Below, in pieces: positions 1 to 11,006 of a DNA stretch of 64,000 nt (the stretch's first letter is position 1; each line of letters starts with the position of its first letter). The notes under the pieces were generated by a model. That model ran no database searches. It worked only from the letters and a program-made list of their open reading frames with translations, and was not told the DNA's origin. A program made the translations under genes and the position numbers. Source of the DNA: Spirometra erinaceieuropaei (Eukaryota; Platyhelminthes; Cestoda; Diphyllobothriidea; Diphyllobothriidae); NCBI GenBank assembly GCA_902702965.1, contig CACRXP010000015.1, positions 119,402-183,401 of the forward strand. The letters are read 5' to 3'.

Positions 1-402
1 AGGTCGGGGTTCAAAATTGTTCGGGAACTGGAAAAGTTTTCGGAAACCGAATTACATTCTTCTTTCGAACATAAAATTGGAAGACGATGTTATTTTCTAC
101 CTAATGAGTGAACGCATGAATATTGGTATGCATTATTTCCATGAAATATAATCGAATATTTAAGGGCATCGAAAATCAATGAGAAAATGCATGCTACATA
201 AGTAGTCATTGTTTACAGAGTACGTTTTTGCATGCAGCCGGAAAGAAGTTCATTCGAAAGTCGGCATTCTGTGGTAACTGAACGATTACAGAATTATGCT
301 GCCGGATGAGCAGTTTTACAGTCCTACTTAATTAATCTTTTCGAAAGGAGAACGCATTTCATAAATTTAAATGATATTTCAGGAGTTAGTCCACCTACTG
401 TA
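1..402 (-). repeat. Fold-back element family A, one half (copy 1)
   Basis: The window opens inside a family A element and runs out through its terminal arm, ending in CCACCTACTG followed by TA at 401-402. The arm matches those of the copies at 3025, 18950 and 30219: the ATAAAATTGGAAGA stretch, the GCATCGAAAATCAATGAGA block and the GCATGCAGCCGG block appear in the same order. The asymmetric centre lies at the left edge, so this copy is in the opposite orientation to those at 3025 and 30219. It has no coding capacity. The other half lies outside the window. Confidence 0.85.
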
Positions 403-403
403 C

Positions 404-1945
404 CCTACCCTACCCTACCTTCCTGAAACTGGCCTCCTCGCTCCTATCGACGAGCTGACAAATGTCTGTCGCATGCAGACATCTTCGAGAGTTTCCAAAG
501 CCAGCATCCACGACCTATTGTTCGCAGAAGGCTGCGGGCTAAGCGCTACAACGACAGAAGACACGCAATGGTGTACGGAACTCTCCGTCTCCGGCCGATC
601 CAGTTCCGACCTAACCATCGGCATGGAGAAGACGGTGGTCATGCAGCAAGCCCGAGCTAAGTGTTGACCAAAATCAACTCCGTATTGAGGTCAACTGACA
701 CCAGAAAACAAATGTGCAGACTTTGGATGTGCAATTTCGAGAAACACCTAGCGACGAAACTGAAAATTGGATTCCCTAAAACCGACTACAACGCTCCGTA
801 CGCAACCCTCGTGACACCCTCCTCATCGTGAGGCTGGAGACGAGGACGGAGTTGTGAACGGTGTACGAAATCCAGGCAAGGAAACCCAGTCATGATCCCC
901 TCATCCTGTTCTTGGAAATATTGAATTTGAAGTAACAGAAAAGGATCTCATCCATTGAAAGCCTCGAATAAACTAATGTCCTCGGTATTCATGAAATGCT
1001 AAAGCAGATCTAACAGCGGTGGAGGGGCCACATCGTGAAGATGGATGATGAGTGTCTGCCCATCGACTATTCTATGGCAGTGTCGTTACAGACGCTCGAA
1101 GAGAAGGTAAACAAAAGCGTCTTTACAAGTATACCCTTAAGACCTCCCTGAAGTACATGCAAATCAGGGTACCCGCAAGGACGGCGATCCATCTTCGAAG
1201 CCATCGAATGGCCGCTGTCAAGGCGATAAGAGGGCCCACAAAACTCGAGTTCCACAAACCAACGAGGCAAAAACACAACACCTGTCGCCGTGTCAACACC
1301 TTTAACGAACATTCGGGGCATCGATCGGCCTCGCTGGACATCTGTGGACCCAGTGAACTGTCAATACGAATAATTCGCCTCGCACCTCACAACATTAGCA
1401 ACACCAAGGAGGATACTTCTCCTGTTCTACAAAACCTTATCATCATTATCCTTACCACCAACAATGTGGGCTCATTTCCAACCTGTCCCCACTGTTAATG
1501 CACTTTTGCATCTCACATATGCCTGATTGGTCACTTACGAATTCATCGCACTGAGACTAGCCCTGACACACCCGTCACATGCCTCTCATCTGCTTAAAGG
1601 GTTCCAGGACATTTAGACGCCTCACTGGTATTTTGGGTCATATGCACGTCCTTGACAGCGGAATCTACCGCAATGTCTCAACGAAAAAACCACCTCCCGA
1701 AACAGACAACTTACCTACTACTACTGCCACTAACAAAGTAACAAACGACGCCGTTTCTTAATGCGGTCGGAGTTCAAACCGTGCATCAGTCTGGCCGGTC
1801 ACCTGCGAATCCATCGCCCTGAAACTGGCGGACTAGTTTTAAGAATCCTATTATGCACCCGTCACTTTAACCTCACTTGTTCGCACTGTCCGAAGGATAT
1901 TTGGTCATTACATGAGTCCATTCGATCATATAAGCATCCATAATG
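404..1945 (+). pseudogene. Decayed non-LTR retrotransposon (LINE) with C-terminal zinc fingers
   Basis: This is the 3' part of a LINE polyprotein, starting just after the reverse transcriptase motif B region. At about 490-560 the frame reads SSRVSKASIHDLLFAEGCGL. In related copies this is the motif C block with an ADD core, so both catalytic aspartates are lost here (AEG). A block with VKMDDE and RLFYGSVVT (1030-1090) matches the conserved segment downstream of the polymerase. Four C2H2-type finger remnants follow. The first reads CPHC, a stop, then CTFASHICLIGHLRIH (1478-1545). The second lies around GILGHMHVLDSGIYRN (1620-1670), the third around LAGHLRIHRPETG (1785-1830), and the fourth around LTCSHC (1870-1890). 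At least three frame changes and several stops break it. It cannot encode a working protein. Family identity comes from similarity to the copies at 9.2 and 22-24.7 kb and from memory of tapeworm LINEs; the clade was not determined. Confidence 0.8.
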
Positions 1946-3022
1946 ATGTTCAGTAAAGCGGCAGAGTGTGGACCGAACTATCACGCCTCTCTCTGTCTGC
2001 ACAAGCTAAATTGTTCTTTCGAAGCCTCAGGTTATAGGACATTCACTTCGCTAACATAGAGGTGGGAGCACTTTAATAAAGCCAGCCTGTAGCACCGGTG
2101 TAAAGCGCCTGCAGCCGTTGCTGATGTTGCGATTGCTGTCAATCCTGACGGCGGGCTCTTGCACGTGTTCGAGTGCTGAGGAAGTTAAACACTACTGATT
2201 TGATGATTGGTCTCCTTTCTTCATACTCGAGCAAGTACGCAGCACCCACAGTTTTGTCACTATGCACACTGTTAATTACGGATGCGTAGACTTCCCCTGA
2301 CTCAGGACAATCTGTTGTTCTGATTTTGTAAAATTGCCGAGCTGGAAAAAAAAATCAAGTTTGTTACATTAGGATGCTTATGTTGGTTAAATTCCTTATG
2401 TTTAAGCTTCTGTTCTCTGCGCCAGTGATCATTCAAACCCACAGAGAAGCATAATATATGTGCTAACTTCCAGCCATGGAGGTATACCTTTTTCTAAGAG
2501 TATAGGCGATATCATTTTCTATATTTTGAGGGATTAGTTTTGCGGTACTACGGTTGCTTGCATGAGATTTTAGTCCGGTCCTGGAACCCATTATGCGAGG
2601 TCGTTGCTTAATAGTGTTTATTTGCGTGATCTCCAGCTTGTTTCATTCTTGACCTGTAAACCTGTATGTACAGCCAGTGCAATAATTGCTGTAGACAGCA
2701 TTCGTGAGTCCACTCAATCCTCGGAACTCAGGATTTGGCTGCGCGGGGTTCCGATAATTAGGCCACAAATATGACCTAGAATGCATATTTTCTCATCAAT
2801 TCTGAAAATATCTCCATAAGAATGGCACTATAGGAGGGGAAAATGTAATTACTCATTGCTACCTGAAGCAATTTACCTTCACCAATCCCTAACCACTGGT
2901 TAACAACGGATAGCAGCTGCTTAGTGACTTTTGGGACGGCTCCGTTAGATACATGTGATAAGGAAGAGTTCGGGTTGGAAATCCTTGCACCAGTATACGA
3001 ACTGACTCGAAATTATGCTTCG
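1946..3022. other. Unassigned intergenic sequence
   Basis: No long open frame, recognised domain, RNA gene or repeat shared with the rest of the window was seen. Both strands are dense in stops. It separates the end of the LINE remnant from the next family A element and may include decayed LINE 3' flank. Confidence 0.5.
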
Positions 3023-3024
3023 TA

Positions 3025-4003
3025 CAGTAAGTGAGCTAACTCATGAAATCTCAGCAGAAATTCCGAAATACGTTTCCGTTTCGAAAAGATTAATTAGACA
3101 GGGTTGTAAGACCAATCATTGTGCAGCATGATTCTATAATGATTCAGTTACCCCAGGATGCTGGCTTTCGAATAAACGTCTTTCTGGCTGCATCCAGAAA
3201 ACATACTCCGCAAAAAAATGACTACTTTGGTAGCATGCGTTCTTTTCAGTGGTTTTCGATGTCCGTATAGATTCAATCATATTTCGTAGAAAACATGCAT
3301 AACAATATTCATTCTTTTGCTGATTCAGTAAAAAATTACGTCTTCTTTCAATTTTTCACTCGAAGAAAGGGTGTAATATGGTTTTATGAAACTTCTCCAG
3401 TTCCCGAATAATTTTGAACCCGACCTGCCGTTACACTTGCATTCAGAGTTCAAAAACTACAAGCCGTATAGTTTCCGCGTACGGAAAACCACACATGTCT
3501 CTACAATATGGGGTTCATAAAATTAGGCAGTGGATTTGGACCACATTGGTACATTGACAAGCCACATTGGCGAACGCAGAGACATGACGATTTATGAACG
3601 GCCTTTTCACGGTATTTAAAAGTCCCACAGTTAGAAACTTTTTAAAACCGAATTATGTCCCTACTTCGAGTATAAAATTAGAAGAAGACGTAATCTTCTA
3701 CCGAATGAGCAAAAGAATGAATATTTGTATGCATGTTTTCTATGGGATATGATTGAATCCTTACGGGCATCGAAAATAACTGAAAAGTGCGCATGCTACT
3801 AACGTAGCCATTTTTTACGGAGTATAGTTTTTGAATGCAGCCGAAAAGACGTTTGTTCAAAATCCGGCGTCCTGGGGTAACTGAATTATTATAGAATCAT
3901 GCTGCATGATGATTGGCCTTACAACCCTGCCTAATTAATTATTTCGAAACGGAAACGCATTTCGGAATTTCTGTTGAGATTTCATGAGTTAGCTCACTTA
4001 CTG
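3025..4003 (+). mobile_element. Fold-back element family A, complete (copy 2, 979 bp)
   Basis: Both ends are present: CAGTAAGTGAGCTAAC on the left and GTTAGCTCACTTACTG on the right, flanked by TA at 3023-3024 and 4004-4005. The left ~370 bp and right ~365 bp are imperfect reverse complements. The GGCTTTCGAA, GCATGCG and TTTTCGATG blocks of the left arm reappear inverted on the right. An asymmetric centre of ~240 bp contains GAACCCGACCTGCCG. There is no transposase frame. A TA target duplication and CAGT-starting termini are characteristic of Tc1/mariner-type insertion, so this is best read as a long non-autonomous (MITE-like) element. The small open frames inside it are accidental. Confidence 0.9.
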
Positions 4004-4005
4004 TA

Positions 4006-6084
4006 CATGTCATCTATTGTAAGCTCACTCAACGAATAATTTCTATTAGGAGAAAATTCGAGCGATTTTAATCGGTTTCGAGGAGTGCCGGAAGGGTTCA
4101 GTCTAGCACACAAATGATAATAACACAACCCTATCGATGAGCATAATGAGCCTTCATAACTGCCCCGAAAATCTCATAACTTAGCAATTTCTCCTGCCTC
4201 CAGAGAAGACTGTTCACTCCCTCCCCGAATGCCAACACTGCATGCTAAAAATCAGGTCAACTTTTTAAATTCGCATGCTGCCCGGGCAAAACGCTGGATG
4301 AGACGGTTAGGTGAGCACACACACGCGCGCGCGTGAGTGTCGGTAAAATATGGGGCCACGGGAGGAGGAGGGCGGGGGGGGCAAAAACCGCCGTCCACTG
4401 GTACACGCAAATAAAATGCATAATTAATGAGCCGATGTGGACTTAAAACGGACTGCGCAATCACATCAGCCAGTACCATCCGGTTGGGCGGTTTTATGCG
4501 CTGGCGGATGGAAGGAGTGGGCAGTGGCGAGGAGAGAACCAGGCGAGAGCGCTTGCCCCTGGGCTTGTTTTGAGACAGTCACGCTCAACGCTGCCGCGGC
4601 GAACTGCTCCTGCGTGACCCGATTCCACAGACAACCCCACCGGAACACTCCATCTGCGCGAGTACCGCATATGACTACCCTACTCCCACTGCGGAAAAAA
4701 GCAATAGAAAGGCTACTCCAGGCGTGAGCACGGGTTTCGTGCTTCTGCCACAAGTCCACTTGCATGACAGTCAGTTAGCAGTTTCAGAGGCCTGACAGAG
4801 GAGCTTCAATTCCCTTGCTATGAGAAAAGAGAGATAGACGACTGTGCTCCGGTTGCCTTTGGTTCGTGGAAGGTCTTAGCTACTAAAACCCATCCCTTCA
4901 TCTAGGTGTTTAGGTCCACTTCATAGCAGTCACGTTTCAAGTGCTGTTAGCTTGTCGGCCTAAGTGCAAATCAAGAATGATACGGACAAAGACACGACAG
5001 ACTGGTATAGCGGTTGCCGGCTCATGTGTCATTGTCGATCAGTCGTGAGCAGGCATTAACGGCTTGGGGGCTGTGATTTGAATGGCTGATGAAAAACTTT
5101 CAGAAATGGTACCCTAGTCTGCAGTATCTTTGCTTATAACGCTTGTCAATTTCCGATTACCCATAACTACGTGATAGCAGTTCCAATAGTCAGTTGCGCA
5201 GAAGATGCAGTGTTGACCGACACTCCTGTATGACGATTAAACATTCTCACATTGCCAAAATTCCTTTATTCGTCCATATTTTGTTCAAAGTGCTCTGTTC
5301 TCTGGGGCTCACCATGTTCGGTCTGTGAGTCCCCTTGTTCCATAAAATACAAGAGTCGAAAATAACGTTAGGCGCATTTAAACTAGTTTTGTGCTGAAAG
5401 GAATGCTTGAATACATCTGTAAAACATATGCGTGGAACGATTATCGAATACCCGTGCATACAATAGATTTGTAAACCGTTTGCGACAATCGTCCTCCTAA
5501 TATGGGGATCGCATAAATAATATGAACCTTGAAATTTTTATCGGTCCTTCAAAAATCCACCTTTTTACGCCAAAGATTTCCGTTTCTGGGAGTCCTTTAG
5601 AAGTATTCGGGAAAGTAAGCGTTACGAGTATCCATTATGTGGTTTGATAGTTTGTGCTTACTGCATTTAATGATATGGACCATTGAATATGAAGAGAATT
5701 GTGCTCCGAATGTCTAGAGACTTCTTGATTTTGGCTATTAAACGTACAAGTTGTCTTAATTTTGTTTCATAAATTTTACCGACCCAGCTTGCGGGAAATG
5801 GGGCGAAAATTTTATAGCTACTCACAGGGCTAATACATTAATTTGGACCAATATTTTGCAAATATTAGTTCAGCATCGACTCCACTACGGCTAAGGCTCG
5901 TGTGCTGATAGAAAGATAGGGCAGGCTTATTTGTACCTAACCCAATATTCCTTCTTACAAAGTGTTTTTGTAAGTAGCGCAAGTTCGATTTTTCCCCTTT
6001 TACCTGTTAAATCGTTTGAAAAATGCTGGCTGATTTCAGAAAAAAAACATTCTTAGACAATTTAGCAGTACGTATGTTAGAACA
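4006..6084. other. Unassigned sequence with a short CA/CG repeat
   Basis: A simple alternating (AC)n(GC)n tract lies at about 4316-4334, next to a G-rich stretch near 4360-4382. From 4440 to 4760 the base composition is more GC-rich and both strands stay open for ~95 codons, but the peptides (4437-4727 plus, 4466-4765 minus) match no domain I know and look like a compositional effect. The rest is AT-richer, with nothing recognisable. Confidence 0.4.
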
Positions 6085-6920
6085 AGTCGCGGTATGATCC
6101 CCGAACATGTATGCATCCCTCCCATCGATAAAGAAAATCATTTTGGCTTCGTCGATAAAAATTCACTGACTTTTAGTGTAAGAAATCTTTGAAGTCACTC
6201 TCAATCTCAGTTTAATTCTTGAAAGTTTTGCTGATTAAAAAGTGTCTAGATGCTTGAAAGAATGGTGGTCAGTGGGTGAAAGATCGGAAGAATATAGGGG
6301 TTGTGGTAAAGTCTTGTAACCCGAGTTATTGGGTTTCTGCAATGTCATCCTGGCATCATGTGGCCGTGCGTTCTCATGGAGCAGAATTGTGCCACGCCTA
6401 TTCACTGGTACAGGCCTCATTTTTACCAAGTGAAAATCCATTTCTTCAAGTTGCTTGCAGTAAACTTCTACTGTACTGCTCTTATAAGCCGTGAGAAAAT
6501 TGAAATTGACAACACACGTACCGGACCCCCAGACTGACACCACAAACTTCTGGTGATGCGACTTCGGTTTCCCGGAAATATTTGGGTGCTTTTTCACGGG
6601 CAGGCTTACGGTTGCCACAGAGGGTCCACGTCTCGTCACGTCACTGTCCAACGGATCATTAGTCTCGCGAAGAGGGCATCGAACACACTTCAAAATGTTG
6701 AACTGTTTGATTCGCATTGATCTTACGTGAAAGACATTTTCCAAGGTTTTTCTCCCCACCAATATGTATCAGATAGTCAGACAGTTTTAATGTATCAGTA
6801 TCAAGTGTCTCAGACATTTCTCCGACACTTTGACGCTGGTTTTCTCAAATAATTGCTTTTAAAAGTTAACTGCCAAGAGTGTATGTTCGCCTTCTACCTT
6901 CTTCATCTTCAGAGCTTACA
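6085..6920 (-). pseudogene. Decayed mariner transposase
   Basis: A cut-and-paste DNA transposase of the mariner family, read right to left. A weak helix-turn-helix/linker segment (IGGEKNLGKCLSRKINANQ, ~6700-6760) precedes the catalytic core. The core contains VSVWGSGTCVV, then ILLHENARPHDARMTLQK (6363-6410), then YSSDLSPTDHHSFKHLDTF (6235-6285). The spacing from the second to the third catalytic position is 34 residues, as in the D,D34D mariners. The second aspartate is glutamate here (HEN instead of HDN), so the triad is not intact. After a stop, the C-terminal tail continues with frame interruptions to CIHVRGSYRD near 6085. The N-terminal part is frameshifted. Terminal inverted repeats were not located. 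Inactive. Confidence 0.85.
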
Positions 6921-7737
6921 GTTCCACTAAGAAATTTCTGAAATCACCTTCATACTATCCGACCACTTGTAAACACTTCTTCCCATGCCCATAGACATTG
7001 GAAGCTATCTAGGAAGCATTATTACTGATTTTGAGCTCAGGCTATAGAGGAAAGCATGTCTTTTATCTTTCTAAATCTTCGTTGTCAAGGGCCTTTACGT
7101 TTAAAAATTATATCCTGGGAGAAATTATGAAATAATTGTTAAAATATATACATCAATTATTAAGCATGCAAAATTTCTTGTAAAAATTGCAAATTAGCAC
7201 CTTATTTTAAATTTTCGAAAGCGAGTCAAAAAATCGGCCAGTATTTCCCGAACAACCCAGTCTTTAAGAACATCGCGTTTCCTCTCCTCGAGGGCCACTG
7301 TTACATACCTCCATTCCCCTATCCCAGGGGGCCTTGGTTCAGGAGATGGATACACACCTCAGTGTCCGACCGACAACCGCAATCGTAAGTATCCAAAATC
7401 ACCTATGCTGACCCATCCTAGTGTCAGGAAGACGCTCACGACGGACGGTCACCCACATATTTACTAATGCTAGGTCTGGATGAACTGAGATTTGTCGCTA
7501 TTTCCAAATGTTGAACTTACAAAAAACACAAAACACCGAGCGGCGAGTGAATTCGATCTGTAGAGTATTTAATGCATATCCATGTAGTTAAATAAATTGT
7601 AAAAAATATACATGGCGAAAAAGGTAAAAGACCGTTGAAGATAATCATTGTACAAAAATACCAAATGTTGCATTTATTAGCGGTTTAATGAAAAAGAAAC
7701 TTAAGGCAAGGGAGATTGAAAGAGATATTTCTAGCAT
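6921..7737. other. Unassigned intergenic sequence
   Basis: AT-rich, with no frame longer than ~60 codons that looks coding and no repeat shared with the rest of the window. It probably holds decayed flank of the mariner copy on its left side. Confidence 0.4.
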
Positions 7738-7905
7738 ACTAACCACCATCGGCCAGCCATACCCAACCCCTGAGGATGGAGCCCGCGCTCTGTTGGTTTA
7801 AAGTCCAACAGTCTAACCGCTGAGCCACGGACTTGTTGTACTGTCGGTATGCGATCGGTTCCGTCAACGCTACGGGACCCGTTCCCTCCGTTGTGTTTCG
7901 GGCGT
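7738..7905 (-). mobile_element. tRNA-derived SINE (copy 1)
   Basis: Read on the minus strand, a tRNA-like head carries CCGTGGCTCAGCGGTTAG (A-box-like, ~7836-7815) and an anticodon-arm-like GTTGGACTTTAAACCAAC. It is followed by a degraded B box and the family core GGGGTTGGGTATGGCTGG (7780-7757). The same head-plus-core order occurs at 20.0, 36.9, 37.3 and 46.5 kb. The upstream part contains the family motif GGAACGGGTTCCGT in diverged form. It would be transcribed by RNA polymerase III if active and mobilised by a LINE. No poly-A tail is visible. Confidence 0.75.
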
Positions 7906-8788
7906 GATCTCAGTCTGCATATAGCGATAGTAGTCCTACGACTGTTTGCGGAGATCTACATCGAGCTCCAAGACGAATTTGGCCCATAGCGCGGTCGGTG
8001 AGCACTGTCTATCAGAGGTAACTGTTTGATGTTGAAAGAGGCTTTTTTCAAGAGGATGCACAGGAGTGTGGGATAGCAGCTTTCTTTCTTGCAACAGTTC
8101 TGATGTGCATGACCGGAACGAATATGATTTTTTTCTTGACTTTATGACGGAGATGACCTCAGAAATAAACGTTTTCACAAGGTCACACATCAAGAGGTTG
8201 ACCATAGGCTAAGAAGTATAGGATGACTGACAAAGATAAGCACGAGTATGTAATTTTTGCGTTTGGGCAGGGCTTCTTAGTGAAATGAATATGTTCCATC
8301 TAGGGGTGATAGAAGTCCCCGAGTCGTGCGGCTTCCTCGGGAATTCAAATACTGCAGTTTCCAGTGTCCTCAGTCGGCAGCTAGAAAAGATAGTTCAGTT
8401 ATTGTATGACTGAAAAAGTGGCTGATGCAGACAGTTCTTGAGATGGTTACCTATCTTACGTGCTATCTAGAACGTTTTTTTGCAAAAAACGATTTATGCT
8501 GTGTTTCTAAACCAATCGAAATCTGGAATTCCGCTGCCAAATAACACAAACTTACTTAATGAACGCTTACGATAAATATGCCCTTCAGTAAACAAAAAAC
8601 ACTTACGAACAATTATTTCTTTTTAGGTAAGGCTTCACTACAGTATTGTACGTGCAATTGTTCGTTTTCTTTATCTTTTATGGATAAACTAAGGCCAGAG
8701 AGAAAACTAATAGATTATCCTCAACTAATGCTCGTATATCTTACGTAACAAACAAAGAAATTATTGTCCAGACCGTTTTGGAACTTGT
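7906..8788. other. Unassigned intergenic sequence
   Basis: An open frame of 89 codons on the minus strand (7936-8205) matches nothing I recognise. The remainder is AT-rich with short frames only. No shared repeat was seen. Confidence 0.35.
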
Positions 8789-9114
8789 TAATTTTTAATT
8801 TCTTCGGAAATTTAATGCAAACTTGGAGAAGATCAGTTTATTCTAGGTCTATAGGCTCAGACCAAACTTTTCATGTCTGAATATTTGAGCCGAGGTCCAT
8901 CAGCTAGTATTCTAATTTCGTATGGTATTCCCTTACCCTAAAGTATACTACTAGCTGCCTGTCGGCAGTTACTGAATGTTATGCGGTTGACCGCTGTGGC
9001 TGATGGTCTTCAGCCTAAATATTCGGGCAAACAAACTGCGGTCTGAGTCTATAGACCTAGAATAAACTGATTTACTCCAAATCCGCATTTAATTTCTGAG
9101 GAAATTAAAAAGCA
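8789..9114. mobile_element. Fold-back element family C (copy 1, ~325 bp)
   Basis: The two ends are inverted copies: AATTTCTTCGGAAATT on the left and AATTTCTGAGGAAATT on the right. Beyond them, TTCTAGGTCTATAGGCTCAGACC on the left pairs with GGTCTGAGTCTATAGACC on the right. The match continues through the ATATTTGAG / CTAAATATT and CCATCAGC / GCTGATGG blocks. Each arm is therefore about 110-120 bp around a short centre. A second, rearranged copy lies at 45786-46143. There is no coding capacity. The target duplication could not be fixed with confidence. Confidence 0.7.
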
Positions 9115-9169
9115 ACAATTTATAAATTGGGATATCTACCCGAAACCTGATCTGCTTTTGCACTTATTT

Positions 9170-9584
9170 ATTTACTCATTAATGGATATGCTTCTCGCAT
9201 ACGCCCTTTTGATCACATGCGCATCCTGGACGGTGGAATTCATTGCGATGGCGATTTGCCAAGTACAACTTGCAAACCTGACTACTTTCCCCTCTTGGCA
9301 CTACCAACAACTCCTCTACCAGGGCCACAAACATCAGCACCATCGCCACCACCATCGACACAACTACCAACTTGTCTTGCCCACATTACCACTACACATG
9401 CAAACTACGCACCAGCCAGGCGGACCACCTGCGAATTCGTTACACGAAGACTGGCGAACCAGTGACAGGGGCACCGACATACACCCACTGCGTCCGCCTC
9501 AAATGCCCACACTGCCTGCGGACATTCAGTCACCACATGGGCCTACGCGGTCATATGCGCCTTCATGAAAACCTGCGGTAAAAC
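9170..9584 (+). pseudogene. LINE 3' end encoding C2H2 zinc fingers
   Basis: The 5'-truncated tail of the same LINE family as at 404-1945. One frame reads HMRILDGGIHCDGD, then a proline/threonine/serine-rich linker (~9280-9360). After a frame change the sequence reads SCPHYHYTCKL, then the inter-finger linker TGEPVTGAPTYTH, then a full finger KCPHCLRTFSHHMGLRGHMRLH, and ends at ENLR and a stop at 9579-9581. The last finger keeps its Cys2-His2 spacing. The ~140 bp after the stop are probably the element's 3' untranslated region. Such C-terminal fingers in a LINE are presumed to bind RNA or DNA during integration, which is inference. This piece starts ~55 bp after family C ends. Confidence 0.8.
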
Positions 9585-10016
9585 ATCGTTGCTTAAACTC
9601 CACCACCCGATATTTCCCCACCAATGAATACCCCACAAAGCAGCCCGTCCATATCACCCTCCACAGCCACGGAATAGGCACCTCTCGTGTAAGGCGAAAA
9701 CCTATTCCTGCCTCCTTATCTGCATAGCCTCTACGGCACTAATAGCGGACCTGAGATCTGAGCAATTCGCCTCATTTGTGTTAAAAGCTGGTGTTGTGTG
9801 TGAGCAACCAGGTCGTGTGGTTCACGCGCAGACGGAGTGCTTGAAGCCGGTCAGTCATTGCGCGTGATCTCGGCATCAGTTGGTTGACCGGTGCCCAGGA
9901 GGGAGGAGAGAGGGAGAGGCCGACACTGGGACTTCATTCTCGTGCCCTTCAGCATATTCGTCACTACAAGGGATCCGGCGAGCCGAAAAAACCTTATGAA
10001 AGACGTCGTGGCTTGG
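9585..10016. other. LINE 3' flank and R2-like sequence
   Basis: The first ~140 bp probably belong to the LINE 3' end. From about 9790 to 9960 the sequence (ACCAGGTCGTGTGG, ACGCGCAGACGGAG, GTTGACCGGTGCCCAGGAG) resembles 11195-11320, suggesting two diverged copies of one repeat now lying either side of family B. No gene was seen. Confidence 0.4.
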
Positions 10017-10018
10017 TA

Positions 10019-11004
10019 CGGTGAGTGACCAATGTCATGGAATGCTGGCCAAAATTCTGAAACGCGTTTTCGATTAGGAAGGATAACTTGGGCGGATTTG
10101 TAATACTGATTATCTTGCGGCATAAGCCTATAACATCTCAGATTCGGTAGGATGTCGGCTTTTGGATGAACTTCTTTTCGACCTCCTGTAGAAACCGTAC
10201 TCAGAAAGGAATGATTACTTAAGTAGCATGCATTTTGCCATTGATTTTCGATGGTCTAATAAATTCAAATGTATGTCACAAAAATGGACAAAAATGCTTT
10301 CCTTTGCTCATTTGATAGAGATCCACTTCATCTTTATATTGTATACTGGAAAAAGGAGTATAATTGGGTTTTAACAAAGTTTCTCATTATGAGATTTTTT
10401 AAGACTGTGAAATGTCCATTCACACAGCAGCGTAACTGTCGGTTTACCACAGCTTCTCATGAAATATATAAAATATTCCGCATCCATTGCAAAATTTTAT
10501 GGACTCTATATGGTATCATCGTAAAGGCATAGAAGAATATGCGATTTTCCATACATGGAACGCATTCACCTTGTAGACTGAAATCACTCAGCACTAATGA
10601 AACGGCTGATCAGGCCCCAAAATATTCGCGAATTAGAAAACTTTCTTAAACCCTAATTATACTCATTTTTACAGTATACAATGTAAAGATGACCTGTTTC
10701 TCTATCAAATGAGTAAAAGAAAGCATTTTTGTCCATGTTTTTTATGACATACATTTGAATTTATTAGACCATCGAAAATCAATGGGGAAATGCGGGCCAA
10801 TTAAGTAGTTATTGCTTTCTGAGTACGGTTTCTACGGGAGGTCGAAAAGAAGTTCATCCAAAAGCCGACATCCTACCGAGTCTGAGATGTTATAGGCTTA
10901 TGCCGCAAGATAATCAATATTACAAATCCGCCCAAGTAAGCCTTCCTAATCGAAAACGCATTTCAGAATTTTGGTTAGCATTTCACGAGATCGGTCACGC
11001 ACTG
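10019..11004. mobile_element. Fold-back element family B, complete (986 bp)
   Basis: Ends are CGGTGAGTGACC on the left and GGTCACGCACTG on the right, flanked by TA at 10017-10018 and 11005-11006. The arms are long inverted copies. GATTATCTTGCGGCATAAGCC on the left pairs with GGCTTATGCCGCAAGATAATC on the right, and CATTGATTTTCGATGG pairs with CCATCGAAAATCAATGG. Length, TA duplication, CAG-type termini and the internal order of blocks parallel family A, but most bases differ. The two families therefore look like distant relatives built the same way. No transposase frame is present; the 87- and 90-codon frames inside are incidental. Confidence 0.85.
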
Positions 11005-11006
11005 TA

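Noticed and set aside
403..417. Three CCCTA units as telomeric repeat
   Set aside because: The unit is five bases, not the TTAGGG type expected in flatworms, and is too short to mean more than simple sequence.
9179..9370. Minus-strand frame over the LINE finger region
   Set aside because: Opposite-strand shadow of the proline/threonine/histidine-rich linker of the LINE.
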